From Amycolatopsis xylanica (GTDB taxonomy: Bacteria; Actinomycetota; Actinomycetes; Mycobacteriales; Pseudonocardiaceae), in assembly GCF_900107045.1 (NCBI RefSeq), contig NZ_FNON01000001.1, forward strand, positions 1,550,001-1,614,000: DNA of 64,000 nt, read 5' to 3'. Numbering within the stretch: the stretch's first letter is position 1; each line of letters starts with the position of its first letter. Below the pieces are notes generated by a model. The model was not told the origin of the DNA and made no database searches. It worked only from the letters and a program-made list of their open reading frames with translations. Of this stretch, positions 10,929 to 16,980 are shown one piece after another. The position numbers and the translations under genes were made by a program.

Positions 10929-11002
10929 TGGTCGCGCGCCGTGGTGTCGATCCACGTCGGCCGGGGTTATGAGTCCCGGCTGGTTGCCGAACCGCGCGCG
11001 CT
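10929..11002 (-). tRNA. tRNA-Met(CAT)-like gene, degenerate
   Basis: This is the last unit of the tRNA array in transcription order. On the minus strand a CG-rich acceptor pairs with a 3' arm followed by ACCA, so the CCA is encoded. The T stem is a perfect 5-bp CGTGG/CCACG around the loop ATCGACA, and the anticodon loop is CTCATAA (anticodon CAT). Odd points are A instead of T at position 54, one mismatch in the anticodon stem, a possible A1-G72 mismatch and a poorly formed D stem. It may be a decayed or specialised Met/fMet tRNA. Confidence 0.4.
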
Positions 11003-11031
11003 GCGTGGAGTGCTAGAAAAGATCGCACACG

Positions 11032-11103
11032 CTCCCCCGCCAGGACTCGAACCTGGTCCAACCCGTTAACAGCGGGCCATGCAGCCGGTTACACCTCAAG
11101 GGA
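11032..11103 (-). tRNA. tRNA-Asn(GTT)
   Basis: A 72-nt cloverleaf on the minus strand. Acceptor TCCCTTG pairs with CGGGGGA through two G-T wobbles. The D stem is GTGT/GCAT, the anticodon loop CTGTTAA (GTT), and the T stem CCAGG/CCTGG around TTCGAGT. The discriminator is G and CCA is not encoded. The body differs strongly from the usual actinobacterial tRNA-Asn, so this is an accessory isoacceptor of the array. Confidence 0.8.
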
Positions 11104-11113
11104 TCGTGTCGCG

Positions 11114-11188
11114 TAGGTCGCCGGGGACTCGAACCCCGAACCCGCCGAGTAAGAGTCGGCTGCTCTGGACCGGTTGAGCTAGCGACCT
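11114..11188 (-). tRNA. tRNA-Lys(CTT)
   Basis: Acceptor AGGTCGC/GCGACCT is perfectly paired. The D stem is GCTC/GAGC, the anticodon arm GCCGA/TCGGC around CTCTTAC (CTT), and the T arm CGGGG/CCCCG around TTCGAGT. The discriminator is A and no CCA is encoded. This is the best-formed cloverleaf of the array, 10 bases upstream of the Asn unit. Confidence 0.9.
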
Positions 11189-11219
11189 GTGGTGCCCGGC
11201 GGCGCCGGGCCATTCGTGC

Positions 11220-11294
11220 TGGTCGAGGTGCCAGGAGTTGAACCTGGGCCGTCGCTTCATCAGAGCGCCGCACAGACCGCCATGCTCCACCTCG
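11220..11294 (-). tRNA. tRNA, probably Ile(GAT), with encoded CCA
   Basis: Acceptor CGAGGTG/CACCTCG is perfect, followed by discriminator A and an encoded CCA. The D stem is GCAT/GTGC, the T arm CCAGG/CCTGG around TTCAACT, and the anticodon loop CTGATGA, giving GAT. Unusual features are G at position 37 (Ile normally has A), a C1-G72 start and a mismatch at 27-43, so charging identity is uncertain. Confidence 0.65.
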
Positions 11295-11305
11295 TTCGAC
11301 CAACG

Positions 11306-11379
11306 TCGGATGCCCGCGACTCGAACGCGGAAGCCCCTGATCCCAAATCAGGTGGGGTCGCCACTGCCCCTCGCACCCG
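11306..11379 (-). tRNA. tRNA-Pro(TGG)
   Basis: Acceptor CGGGTGC pairs with GCATCCG through one G-T wobble. The D stem is GGGG/CCCC, the anticodon arm CCTGA/TCAGG around TTTGGGA (TGG), and the T arm CCGCG/CGCGG around TTCGAGT. The C1-G72 pair and G37 are typical of Pro. The discriminator is A and CCA is not encoded. Confidence 0.88.
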
Positions 11380-11406
11380 TGGCGGCCGCCGGAACACGGC
11401 GGCCCG

Positions 11407-11480
11407 CGCCCCTGCCAGGACTCGAACCTGGGACCTCCGCATCCGTAATGCGGCGCTCTGTCCATCTGAGCTACAAGGGC
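11407..11480 (-). tRNA. tRNA-Arg(ACG)
   Basis: Acceptor GCCCTTG pairs with CAGGGGC through one wobble. The D stem is GCTC/GAGC, the anticodon arm CCGCA/TGCGG around TTACGGA (ACG), and the T arm CCAGG/CCTGG around TTCGAGT. The discriminator is G and CCA is not encoded. A34 would need TadA editing to inosine. Confidence 0.9.
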
Positions 11481-11493
11481 TTGCTACTTCGCG

Positions 11494-11566
11494 AGCGGCC
11501 GGAGGGCATCGAACCCTCTGCTTCGGTTTGGAAGACCGACGTGTCCGCCGAGTTCACCACGACCGC
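11494..11566 (-). tRNA. tRNA-Gly(TCC)
   Basis: The first unit of the array in transcription order. Acceptor GCGGTCG pairs with CGGCCGC through one wobble. The anticodon arm is TCGGT/ACCGA around CTTCCAA (TCC), and the T arm GAGGG/CCCTC around TTCGATG. The discriminator is T, as is common for Gly. CCA is not encoded. Confidence 0.88.
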
Positions 11567-11613
11567 CAGCGCCCGCCCCGGCCACGCGAATCGCGCGACG
11601 AGGGCAGGCATGG

Positions 11614-11644
11614 ATAAATGTCTGCTCCACTGTGTAAGTGTCAA
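11614..11644 (-). promoter_or_regulatory. Promoter of the tRNA array
   Basis: On the minus strand a perfect TTGACA (-35, 11639-11644) is followed after 18-19 bases by an AT-rich CATTTAT (-10 region, 11614-11620), itself about 48 bases before the Gly tRNA. There is no competing coding sequence here. The -35 is consensus; the -10 is weak. Confidence 0.5.
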
Positions 11645-11685
11645 AGAACCGAAATCGCCGAATAAAATGGCGCGACAAAGAAGAA

Positions 11686-11717
11686 AGCCGCCCGAATCGG
11701 TTTTCCGATGGGCGGCT
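11686..11717 (-). terminator. Rho-independent terminator of the 46-residue gene
   Basis: Arms AGCCGCCC and GGGCGGCT (8 bp) enclose an inner ATCGG/CCGAT stem. On the minus strand the hairpin is followed by TTTCTTCTTTG. It lies 24 bases after the stop of the small gene at 11742-11882, separating it from the tRNA-array promoter. Confidence 0.7.
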
Positions 11718-11741
11718 CCCGTGACATGACGAGTCTCTACG

Positions 11742-11882
11742 TCATGGCGAGGAAGCCACGCGAATCATGATGTTCTCCGGCATGGAGCCAGGATTGCGGT
11801 GGCCGCGCGGCGACGGGCACACGGCAGCGACCGCGACGGCCATACCCGGCCGGTGCGTCCCTCGCTCCCACATGTTCGTCAT
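11742..11882 (-). CDS. Small 46-residue protein of unknown function
   Basis: The ATG at 11882 is preceded by AGAGGGG with 5-base spacing. A near-consensus promoter lies upstream (11913-11941) and an intrinsic terminator downstream (11686-11717), so this looks like a complete, independently expressed transcription unit. The protein begins MTNMWERGTHRPGMAVAVAA and ends PENIMIRVASSP. It has a short hydrophobic Ala/Val patch, one cysteine and many Pro, Gly and Arg. I recognise no family. The transcript might equally act as a small RNA with an incidental frame. Confidence 0.5.
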   Translation of the reverse strand: MTNMWERGTHRPGMAVAVAAVCPSPRGHRNPGSMPENIMIRVASSP

Positions 11883-11912
11883 CGTGACCCCTCTGCTCGA
11901 TTGCGTGCATTC

Positions 11913-11941
11913 ATAATTACCCACCCACGCTCACACGTCAA
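11913..11941 (-). promoter_or_regulatory. Promoter of the 46-residue gene
   Basis: On the minus strand TTGACG (11936-11941) is spaced 17 bases from AATTAT (11913-11918) in an AT-rich island. This gives a predicted short leader carrying the SD AGAGGGG. It is the clearest sigma-70-like promoter in the window. Confidence 0.6.
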
Positions 11942-11966
11942 TCGACTTTATCGAGATTTGGTTCTG

Positions 11967-12013
11967 GCGAGTGGTAACTCTGCTGCGTCTAACGGAGCAA
12001 AGTTACCACTCGC
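11967..12013. repeat. Inverted repeat, 13-bp arms
   Basis: Arms GCGAGTGGTAACT (11967-11979) and AGTTACCACTCGC (12001-12013) are perfect complements around 21 bases. No T-tract follows on either strand. Confidence 0.85.
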
Positions 12014-12032
12014 GCACACGTTCGCTGCCGAA

Positions 12033-12077
12033 CGAGGGGAGCCCCTGCTGCGTTCAATGCAGCAGGGGCTCCCCTCG
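12033..12077. repeat. Perfect 19-bp hairpin, 7-base loop
   Basis: The arm CGAGGGGAGCCCCTGCTGC at 12033-12051 pairs exactly with 12059-12077 around GTTCAAT. It is GC-rich and would be extremely stable as RNA or as an extruded cruciform. Confidence 0.9.
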
Positions 12078-12108
12078 CCCGCGACCTGGCCACGCGAGGC
12101 TTGGGCTC

Positions 12109-12133
12109 GTGGGTGTTCAGACCGGTCCGAACC
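12109..12133. repeat. Partial copy of the GTGAGTGTT-CCGGTT hairpin family
   Basis: The segment reads CGTGGGTGTTCAGACCGG and continues TCCGAACCC. It resembles the left arm and centre of the hairpin at 31262-31303 (CGTGAGTGTTCCGGCCGG). Confidence 0.45.
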
Positions 12134-12199
12134 CAATGCCGGGTAGTTCATGATCGGGACCGGTTGATCTGGCCTGACGCTCGACGGGTGCCGGTTGAA

Positions 12200-12224
12200 C
12201 GTTGTGAACGGGGCGTTCACAACG
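12200..12224. repeat. Inverted repeat, 11-bp arms, 3-base loop
   Basis: CGTTGTGAACG (12200-12210) and CGTTCACAACG (12214-12224) pair perfectly around GGG. A weaker GAGCG/CGCTC pair follows immediately. Confidence 0.8.
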
Positions 12225-12287
12225 CTGAGCGACGCATACGCCCCGCTCAATACGTCCACCCTCCCCGCTGGCGGTGGCCCGGCCTTC

Positions 12288-12334
12288 GCGAAACCCGAGT
12301 TTGGGCCACTGGATGGCCAAAACTCGGGTTTCGC
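12288..12334. repeat. Hairpin with 21-bp arms, one mismatch
   Basis: Arms at 12288-12308 (GCGAAACCCGAGTTT then GGGCCA) and 12314-12334 pair with one mismatch around a 5-base loop. Confidence 0.88.
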
Positions 12335-12390
12335 ACGCTCGCGCGTCGATTGACAACGCAAGCCAAGCCTTGACCACCCAGCATCGGGGT

Positions 12391-12416
12391 TAGAACCGGC
12401 CGCAACGCTCACGACC
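12391..12416. repeat. Half copy of the hairpin family, 8 bases past the ALDH stop
   Basis: TAGAACCGGCCG followed by CAACGCTCACGACC matches one arm of the hairpins at 31 and 38 kb with a few changes. It sits at the same distance from the upstream minus-strand stop codon as those, but the second arm is missing. Confidence 0.5.
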
Positions 12417-12424
12417 ATGGGTGG

Positions 12425-13885
12425 TCAGAAGGGGAATTGGCCGTGGCGGCCCGCGATGGTCATCCAGCGGGTGGCGGTGAAGGCGTCGATGCCCCAGCGG
12501 CCGCCGAAACGGCCGTAGCCGGTGGATTTCACGCCACCGAAGGGGACCTGGGGCGCGTCGTCGATGGTCTGGTTGCCGACGTGGACGATGCCGGTGCGCA
12601 GGCGGCGCGCGATCGCGAAACCGCGGCGGGAGTCCTCGGTGATGATGCCCGCGGTCAGGCCGTACTCGGTGTCGTTGGCGATGGTGATCGCCTCGTCGTC
12701 GTCTTCGACCGGGATGACCGTGACCGCCGGGCCGAAGATCTCCTCGCGGTGGATGCGCATGTCCGGTCGCACGTTGTCGAGCACCGTGGCGGGGAAGCGG
12801 GTGCCGTCAGGCTCGCCGCCGCCCGCGCGGACGCGGGCGCCGTCGCGGACCGCCGAACTGACCAGGTCGGCGACGCGCTGGGCCGTGCGCTCGTTGATCA
12901 CCGGGCCGATCACGGTGGCCGGGTCGCGGGGATCGCCGTGCGGGAGCGCGGCGGCCTTGGCGGCGAGGCGGGTGGTGAACTCCTCGGCGATCGAACGGTG
13001 CACCAGCACCCGGTCGGCCGACATGCAGATCTGGCCCGCGTTGTGGAACGCGCCGAAGGTGGCCGCGCTGACCGCGTAGTCGAGGTCGGCGTCGTCGAGC
13101 ACGAGGAGCGCGTTCTTGCCACCCAGTTCCAGGATCGCGGGCTTGAGGTGCTGGGCGGCGAGGGTGCCGACGGTCCGGCCGACGCCGGTGGAGCCGGTGA
13201 AGTTGACGACGCGGACGCGGTCGTCGGCGATCAAGGTCTCGGCGACGGCGGCGGCGTCCTCGCGCGCGTTGGTGACGACGTTGAGCACGCCGTCCGGCAG
13301 GCCCGCCTCGCGGAACACGTCGGCGAGGAAGAGACCGCAGGCGATCGGGGCGTCTTCGCTCGGCTTGAGTACCACGGTGTTGCCGACCGCCAGCGGGATG
13401 GCGATCGAGCGGACGCCGAGGATCAGCGGCGCGTTCCACGGCGCGAACGCGGCGACGACGCCGAGCGGCTCGCGGACCGCGAGTGACAGCTCGTCCGCGG
13501 TGTCGGTGGCCAGCACCTCCCCCAGCGGCTGGGTGACCGCCGCCGCGGCCTCGCGCAGGATGTCCGCGGCCAGGCCCGCGTTGAACCCGGCCCAGCTGCT
13601 CACGCCGCCGACCTCGTGCGCCATGACCTCGATCGCCTCGGCCGTGCGGGACGCGAAGATCTCGGCGGCCTTGGCGAAAACGTGCCGTCGCGCTGACGGC
13701 GAGGTCGCCGCCCAGGCCGGGAACGCCGCCTGCGCGGCGTCGACCGCGCGGGTGATGTCGGCGGGACCGCCCGCGGCGACCGTCGCGTACACCTCGCCGG
13801 TGAACGGGTCGAGGTCGTCGGTCGTGCGCCCGTCGAGCGCCGGGACGTCCTTGCCGCCGATGAACAGCTCTCGCTTGATGGTCAC
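12425..13885 (-). CDS. NAD(P)-dependent aldehyde dehydrogenase (benzaldehyde/vanillin type)
   Basis: A 486-residue, full-length aldehyde dehydrogenase. Signatures are FAPWNAPL (cofactor), FTGSTGVGR (Rossmann), ELGGKNALLVLDDADLD with the general base Glu253, and HNAGQICMSADR with the catalytic Cys287. EEIFGPAVTVIPVEDDDEA and PFGGVKSTGYGRFGG are typical of aromatic-aldehyde (salicylaldehyde/vanillin) branches. It probably converts an aromatic or other xenobiotic aldehyde to the acid. Its promoter region holds two identical palindromes, GTTCGAATTCGAAC, also found (one change) before the neighbouring marR gene, so MarR repression lifted by an aromatic effector is likely. Confidence 0.9.
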   Translation of the reverse strand: MTIKRELFIGGKDVPALDGRTTDDLDPFTGEVYATVAAGGPADITRAVDAAQAAFPAWAATSPSARRHVFAKAAEIFASRTAEAIEVMAHEVGGVSSWAGFNAGLAADILREAAAAVTQPLGEVLATDTADELSLAVREPLGVVAAFAPWNAPLILGVRSIAIPLAVGNTVVLKPSEDAPIACGLFLADVFREAGLPDGVLNVVTNAREDAAAVAETLIADDRVRVVNFTGSTGVGRTVGTLAAQHLKPAILELGGKNALLVLDDADLDYAVSAATFGAFHNAGQICMSADRVLVHRSIAEEFTTRLAAKAAALPHGDPRDPATVIGPVINERTAQRVADLVSSAVRDGARVRAGGGEPDGTRFPATVLDNVRPDMRIHREEIFGPAVTVIPVEDDDEAITIANDTEYGLTAGIITEDSRRGFAIARRLRTGIVHVGNQTIDDAPQVPFGGVKSTGYGRFGGRWGIDAFTATRWMTIAGRHGQFPF

Positions 13886-13917
13886 GGAAAACCCACTCCT
13901 CGCAGACCGGCGTGATC

Positions 13918-13931
13918 GTTCGAATTCGAAC
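13918..13931. promoter_or_regulatory. MarR operator 1 (ALDH promoter)
   Basis: GTTCGAATTCGAAC is a perfect 14-bp palindrome 33-46 bases upstream of the aldehyde dehydrogenase ATG. An identical copy lies at 13953-13966, centre to centre 35 bp. Confidence 0.75.
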
Positions 13932-13952
13932 CAGTGACCACCGTAGCCGTTA

Positions 13953-13966
13953 GTTCGAATTCGAAC
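13953..13966. promoter_or_regulatory. MarR operator 2
   Basis: A second perfect GTTCGAATTCGAAC, immediately past the marR stop codon and upstream of the aldehyde dehydrogenase gene. Confidence 0.75.
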
Positions 13967-13972
13967 AACCTG

Positions 13973-14434
13973 TCACTCGTACTCGGACAGCCGCCCGCGC
14001 AGCGCGCGAATCCCCTCGGCGAACCCCGCGAACTGCTTCGGGCTCAACCCGTCCAGGAACAGCTCGCGCACCAGCTCGGCATGCGCGGGCGCCGTCTCGC
14101 GCAGCACGCGCACGCCCTTCGCGGTGAGCTTGGCGACCACGCCGCGGTCATCACCGGGCGACGAGACCCGCTGAACCAGCCCCGCCTTCTCGAGCTGCGT
14201 GACCTGGTAGGTCAGCCCGCTTTTGGACGTCTTGGCGAAGCCCGCGAGCTCGGTCATCCGCAGTTCCCCGCCGGGCGCGGTGGACAGCCGGGTGAGCACT
14301 TCGTACTGGGAGTGGGACAGCCCGGCGTCGTCCTTGAGCTGCTGCTCGACGCGACGCCCGAGGATCGCGCTCGCCTCCAGAAAGCCTTCCCATGCTTCCA
14401 GTTCACGCGCGTCGAGCCAGCGGGGTTCTGCCAT
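13973..14434 (-). CDS. MarR-family transcriptional regulator
   Basis: A 153-residue MarR protein with the winged-helix region LSHSQYEVLTRLSTAPGG, MTELAGFAKTSKSGLTYQV and LEKAGLVQRVSSPGDDRGV; the DDRG wing tip is diagnostic. Flanking helices form the dimer interface. It lies directly upstream of the aldehyde dehydrogenase gene on the same strand. Three copies of one palindrome (14455-14468 at its own promoter, 13953-13966 and 13918-13931 before the dehydrogenase) indicate autoregulation and control of the dehydrogenase. Confidence 0.9.
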   Translation of the reverse strand: MAEPRWLDARELEAWEGFLEASAILGRRVEQQLKDDAGLSHSQYEVLTRLSTAPGGELRMTELAGFAKTSKSGLTYQVTQLEKAGLVQRVSSPGDDRGVVAKLTAKGVRVLRETAPAHAELVRELFLDGLSPKQFAGFAEGIRALRGRLSEYE

Positions 14435-14454
14435 GGCGGCAGCTTACGACAGTC

Positions 14455-14468
14455 GTTCGAATTCAAAC
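14455..14468. promoter_or_regulatory. MarR operator 3 (autoregulatory)
   Basis: GTTCGAATTCAAAC differs by one base from the two operators before the aldehyde dehydrogenase. It lies 21-34 bases upstream of the marR ATG. Confidence 0.7.
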
Positions 14469-14595
14469 GTCTTCCGCCACCCATCCGTGCCGCGCCCGGC
14501 TCCGAATGCGAGATGTCCGAGAAAGATCCACCCCTGCCGGGGCGCCGGTGCCGGGTCACGTCCGCCGTCATGCGCGGCGGAGAGGAGATCACCCC

Positions 14596-15546
14596 GTGTT
14601 CGGTAAGCGCTACGTCTCGTCGATGATCAATCGCAGTGCCGAGAACCCGCAGGACCGCCGCCGTTTCCTCAAGGCGGCGGGCATCACCGGCCTCGGTCTC
14701 GTCGGAGCGGGGGCGGTGACCGGCCTGGTCGCCGGGCCGTCCTCCGCCACCGCACCCGCCGGGGAGGTCAGCGACGGCGCCGTGCTGAACTTCGCGCTCA
14801 ACCTCGAATACCTCGAAGCCGAGTTCTACCTGCACGCCGTCACCGGCGCGGGCCTGGCCGACGCGATGACCGCGGGCACCGGCGTCCACGGCGGTGTCGT
14901 CGGCGGCCGCGCGGTGCGGTTCAAAACGAAGGCCGTGCGCCAATTCGCCCAGGAGATCGCCGGCGACGAGAAGGCGCACGTCCTCTTCCTGCGCTCGGCA
15001 CTCGGCTCGGCCGCGGTCAGCCGTCCCGCGATCGACCTGCAGTCCAGTTTCACCGCCGCCGCCCAGGCAGCGGGCCTGGTCAAACCCGGTCACAGCTTCG
15101 ACGCCTTCGCCTGCGAAGAGAACTTCCTGCTCGCCGCCTACCTTTTCGAAGACGTCGGCGTGACCGCCTACAAGGGCGCCGCGCCGCTCATCACCAACAA
15201 GACCTATCTGGAGGCGGCGGCCGGGATCCTCGCGGTCGAGGCCTACCACGCGGCCAACATCCGCAGCGCCCTCTTCCAGTACACCGACGGCGTCGACCTG
15301 CGCGGTGCCAGCGTCAAGCTGTCCAACGCCCGCGACAGCCTCGACGGCGCGACCGACCTCGACCAGGGCGTCGTCGACAAGCAGGGCCAGGCGAACATCG
15401 TCCCGGCCGACGCCAACGGCATCGCCTTCAGCCGCTCACCCGGCCAGGTGCTCAACATCGTCTACCTGAACCCGAAAGCCGTCACCTCCGGCGGGTTCTT
15501 CCCCAAGGGCGTGAACGGGGAAGTCAACATGAGCGCGGCAGGCTGA
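14596..15546 (+). CDS. Tat-exported ferritin-like domain protein
   Basis: A 316-residue protein starting at GTG 14596, nine bases after GGAGAGGAG. The N-terminal RRRFLKAAGITGLGLVGAG is a twin-arginine signal. The mature part is a Ferritin_2-type four-helix bundle: LNFALNLEYLEAEFYLHAVTG, QEIAGDEKAHVLFLRSALG, FLLAAYLFEDVGVTAYKGAAP and LAVEAYHAANIRSALF carry the Glu and His residues expected to bind a di-metal centre. Relatives include desiccation-related and Dps-like exported proteins. It probably handles iron or peroxide outside the membrane. A GC-rich hairpin at 15553-15584 terminates it. Confidence 0.85.
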   Translation: MFGKRYVSSMINRSAENPQDRRRFLKAAGITGLGLVGAGAVTGLVAGPSSATAPAGEVSDGAVLNFALNLEYLEAEFYLHAVTGAGLADAMTAGTGVHGGVVGGRAVRFKTKAVRQFAQEIAGDEKAHVLFLRSALGSAAVSRPAIDLQSSFTAAAQAAGLVKPGHSFDAFACEENFLLAAYLFEDVGVTAYKGAAPLITNKTYLEAAAGILAVEAYHAANIRSALFQYTDGVDLRGASVKLSNARDSLDGATDLDQGVVDKQGQANIVPADANGIAFSRSPGQVLNIVYLNPKAVTSGGFFPKGVNGEVNMSAAG

Positions 15547-15552
15547 CCCAGC

Positions 15553-15584
15553 GCGCCGTCCCCGGGTCAGCACGGGGACGGCGC
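15553..15584. terminator. Bidirectional terminator-like hairpin
   Basis: Arms GCGCCGTCCCC (15553-15563) and GGGGACGGCGC (15574-15584) pair perfectly around 10 bases; GCTTTT follows on the plus strand. It lies between two convergent genes. Confidence 0.7.
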
Positions 15585-15603
15585 CGCTTGGCTTTTCGGA
15601 TGC

Positions 15604-16911
15604 CTACTTGACCCCTTGATGCTCGCGGATGTTCGCCGAGAGAGCGTCGGCGAAGTCGGACCATTTGTAGCTTGCCACGGCCTTGTTGACGAAGTCCGGC
15701 ACCGCGGGGTCCACCACTTTCGCTTGCACGTTCAAGACCAGCTTTCCCGAGGCGTCATTGCCGAACCGGAATTCGATGGTCGAGCCCGCGCCGTCGAAAT
15801 GACCTGGTTCGGCGACGAAGCGCAGGCCCTTGAACTGCCCGTTCTCCATCAGTTTGTAGGACTTGACCGGCGCGTCCATGCAGATGCCCGGCAGCACGCA
15901 CGCGGACAACGGCAGATGCTCGCCCTCGGCCGGGAAATGCGCGGGAGCCCCGTCGATGGGGAATGAGCAGTTGAAGCATCGTTCCAGCTCCTTGAGCACG
16001 ACGTCGGCGCCGACGTACAAAGGCAGGCCCCGGTCCTGCACGGGAAAGTCGACCGTGTAGAGGTCGCGGGGTGGCGGTGGCTCGTCCGCGGCTTTCCGGG
16101 CGAGCTTCGTGGTCGCGGCGGTGCGGTTCTTGGCCGTCTTGTAGTCCGCGAGCTGGACCTTGCCGACGGGCTGGTAGGTGGCGAGCTTGACTTTGGCCGC
16201 GGGCCTTACTTCCGGTGCCGGGTCGGTGCGCTCGGGCTCGTCGGGCACTGGCTCGGTCTCCCGCGCCGACTGCCGCGGCTCGGGTTCATGAGCGCGCTCG
16301 GAGACGCCCCGGTCGTCGCGGTCCTTATGCTCGACCTTCTCGCGCTCATTTTCCTTGTGCTCAACCTTCTTGCGCTCGTCCTTCTTGCGCTCGTCCCGCT
16401 TGTGCTCGTCCTTGTGGGACTCTTCCTTCTGGGACTTATCGCCCTTCCGCTCGCTCCCTTTCTTGTCATGGTGCTCGCCGTCTTCACGATTCCCTTTGTC
16501 CGGCTTCTTGTCTTTGTCGTCGGACCGGTGATTGTCCTTCTTTTCCGGCTTCGGGGCATCCGAGTCGTGATGCTTTTCGTTCTTGTCCTGCTTGGGCTTG
16601 TCTTTCGGCTTGCTCGGCGTGGCGGGTTGTTGCCGCTTCGCGGGCGGCGCGGCCTTCTTGACCGGAGCCTTTTCCACTTTCGGGGCCGGTTTCAGCGCTT
16701 CGATCGCCCGCTTGAGGCTGTCCGGCGTGACCGGTGTGTATGGCTGGTGCGGCACGGAGCCTTTGCCGGTGTGGGGGCACGCGCACGGATCCTGTGGCGG
16801 CGCCGCATGTGCCGTGGCCGCTCCGGCCAGGCCGAACATGGTCGTCAACGCCGCGCCGGCGAATACCTGTTTGCAAACATGGAGAGTTTTGACATTCGAC
16901 AATACGATCAC
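15604..16911 (-). CDS. Secreted protein with a Lys/Glu/Asp-rich central region and Cys-containing C-terminal domain
   Basis: A 435-residue protein starting at GTG 16911, four bases after GAAGGA. The signal peptide is about residues 1-37, ending TAHAAPP. A Pro/Lys linker (about 60-105) leads to a striking charged region of about 110-215 with repeated KDERKKDERKKVEHKE-like units. The C-terminal domain (about 285-435) has LERCFNCSFPIDGAP, SACVLPGICMDAPVKSYKL and STIEFRFGNDASGKLVLNVQ, with four or more cysteines likely forming disulfides. I recall similar C-terminal domains in other actinobacterial secreted proteins but cannot name a function. The charged segment may span or bind an anionic cell wall. 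A role in adhesion or wall binding is only a guess. Confidence 0.75.
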   Translation of the reverse strand: MIVLSNVKTLHVCKQVFAGAALTTMFGLAGAATAHAAPPQDPCACPHTGKGSVPHQPYTPVTPDSLKRAIEALKPAPKVEKAPVKKAAPPAKRQQPATPSKPKDKPKQDKNEKHHDSDAPKPEKKDNHRSDDKDKKPDKGNREDGEHHDKKGSERKGDKSQKEESHKDEHKRDERKKDERKKVEHKENEREKVEHKDRDDRGVSERAHEPEPRQSARETEPVPDEPERTDPAPEVRPAAKVKLATYQPVGKVQLADYKTAKNRTAATTKLARKAADEPPPPRDLYTVDFPVQDRGLPLYVGADVVLKELERCFNCSFPIDGAPAHFPAEGEHLPLSACVLPGICMDAPVKSYKLMENGQFKGLRFVAEPGHFDGAGSTIEFRFGNDASGKLVLNVQAKVVDPAVPDFVNKAVASYKWSDFADALSANIREHQGVK

Positions 16912-16980
16912 CGCGTCCTTCGTGCGTGTAGGAGGACGGCGACGTTGTCAGAACGAGGTTCACCCGCGATTCATCGTGCG

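Larger units (their letters stand above)
11942..12424. other. Non-coding interval packed with inverted repeats
   Basis: This interval of about 480 bases holds no credible gene. Long frames across it merely read through palindromes, with no SD and no codon bias. It contains four long hairpins (listed separately) and two partial copies of a hairpin family seen again at 31 and 38 kb. Its base composition is more AT-rich at the left end. Confidence 0.7.

Noticed and set aside
10900..11750. tRNA array as attachment site of a prophage or integrative element
   Set aside because: No integrase, excisionase, direct repeat of a tRNA 3' end or phage gene was found within the window, so mobility is not claimed.
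12033..12077. CRISPR-like repeats in the palindrome field
   Set aside because: The hairpins are all different in sequence and are not regularly spaced with unique spacers; no cas genes are present.
11948..12418. Minus-strand frame of about 156 codons across the inverted-repeat field
   Set aside because: It simply reads through palindromes; no SD, no codon bias, no recognisable motif.
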